This document shows, piece by piece, positions 63,778 through 64,000 of a stretch of DNA of 64,000 nt. Source of the DNA: Planctomycetota bacterium (GTDB taxonomy: Bacteria; Planctomycetota; Phycisphaerae; Phycisphaerales; SM1A02); NCBI GenBank assembly GCA_022574595.1, contig JACZRS010000012.1, forward strand, positions 80,600 through 144,599, read 5' to 3'. The notes below the pieces were generated by a model. It worked only from the letters and a program-made list of their open reading frames with translations. It did not search any database and had not been told where the DNA came from. Positions within the stretch are counted from its first letter, which is position 1. Every line of letters starts with the position of its first letter. The translations under genes were made by a program, and so were the position numbers.

Positions 63778-64000
63778 CGATTCCGATCGTCACCGCAGCG
63801 ACGTCGAGGTACGCTCGTCGGCAGGCACCGCGCCTCCGACCGAACCCTCGCTCCGCACCCGTATAATACCCCAATGTCCGCCCGGCCCACCGCCATTGCA
63901 AGAACCAAAGGGGTTGCGCGGGCAAAGGGCTGTTGCGAGTTGACGAACTGGTTGATCCCGCCCTCTGCGAGGAGATCGACCTGCCACAACCGGGCCCCGT
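63778..64000. other. Window end, no supported gene
   Basis: GC-rich spacer upstream of the minus-strand gene at 62902. Overlapping short frames occur on both strands, and none has a convincing motif or start. An edge gene starting beyond the window cannot be excluded. Confidence 0.5.

Overview
The window reads as a chromosomal segment of a planctomycete, most likely class Phycisphaerae. This is inferred from the mix of families: hpnCDE squalene genes, a mur cluster, an RluA-type pseudouridine synthase, zinc-ribbon membrane proteins ending in a CxxCxYDLR...CPECGW motif, and many secreted proteins that end in a short dockerin-like module (D-x-D-G-x-G ... SDLL.LFA.WG). Base composition is moderate over most of the window and clearly more GC-rich after about 57 kb. 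Nothing here fixes the species.

Region by region. 1-11.5 kb is housekeeping. It holds the 3' end of a soluble transhydrogenase-like flavoprotein, hpnE-hpnD-hpnC on the minus strand, ispH divergent from them, a giant 2-oxoacid:ferredoxin oxidoreductase-like protein that has lost its usual catalytic motifs, an APH-fold kinase, a membrane TPR protein and an RluA-type pseudouridine synthase. 11.5-12.1 kb is a repeat-rich spacer. 12.1-13.4 kb is a two-gene module whose second product combines a winged helix with a HEPN-type Rx4H motif. 13.5-18.8 kb carries murE-murF-mraY and queA. 19.5-25.1 kb carries three secreted dockerin-bearing proteins separated by duplicated spacers, including a small element with 10-bp terminal inverted repeats. 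25.4-35.4 kb is housekeeping again: a HExxH protein, fmt, def, a TPR protein, kdsB, a lipoprotein serine protease, an M1 aminopeptidase with HEAT repeats, and pyrG.

35.4-41.3 kb looks like an integrated genetic element beside a tRNA-CAU gene. It has a HEPN-like protein, a tyrosine recombinase, an excisionase-like protein, a primase-polymerase/DUF3987 replication protein, a second small HTH protein and unknown genes. 43.3-54.9 kb is a tightly coupled five-gene operon: an SF1 helicase with a Vsr/DUF559-like nuclease, a zinc-ribbon/transmembrane/coiled-coil protein, a membrane-anchored coiled-coil McrB-like AAA+ GTPase, a McrC/DUF2357-like protein, and an Hsp70/actin-like protein with an alpha-helical tail. 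This matches the coiled-coil McrBC branch described as CoCoNuTs, a type IV restriction-like group predicted to act on RNA, and is the most exciting system in the window. A dockerin-coding scar lies directly behind it.

55.1-64 kb holds two zinc-ribbon membrane proteins with a TlpA-like thioredoxin, a fragment of a transposase integrase core, and a tandem family of secreted repeat proteins with dockerin-like ends. Two of those are recent duplicates of each other.
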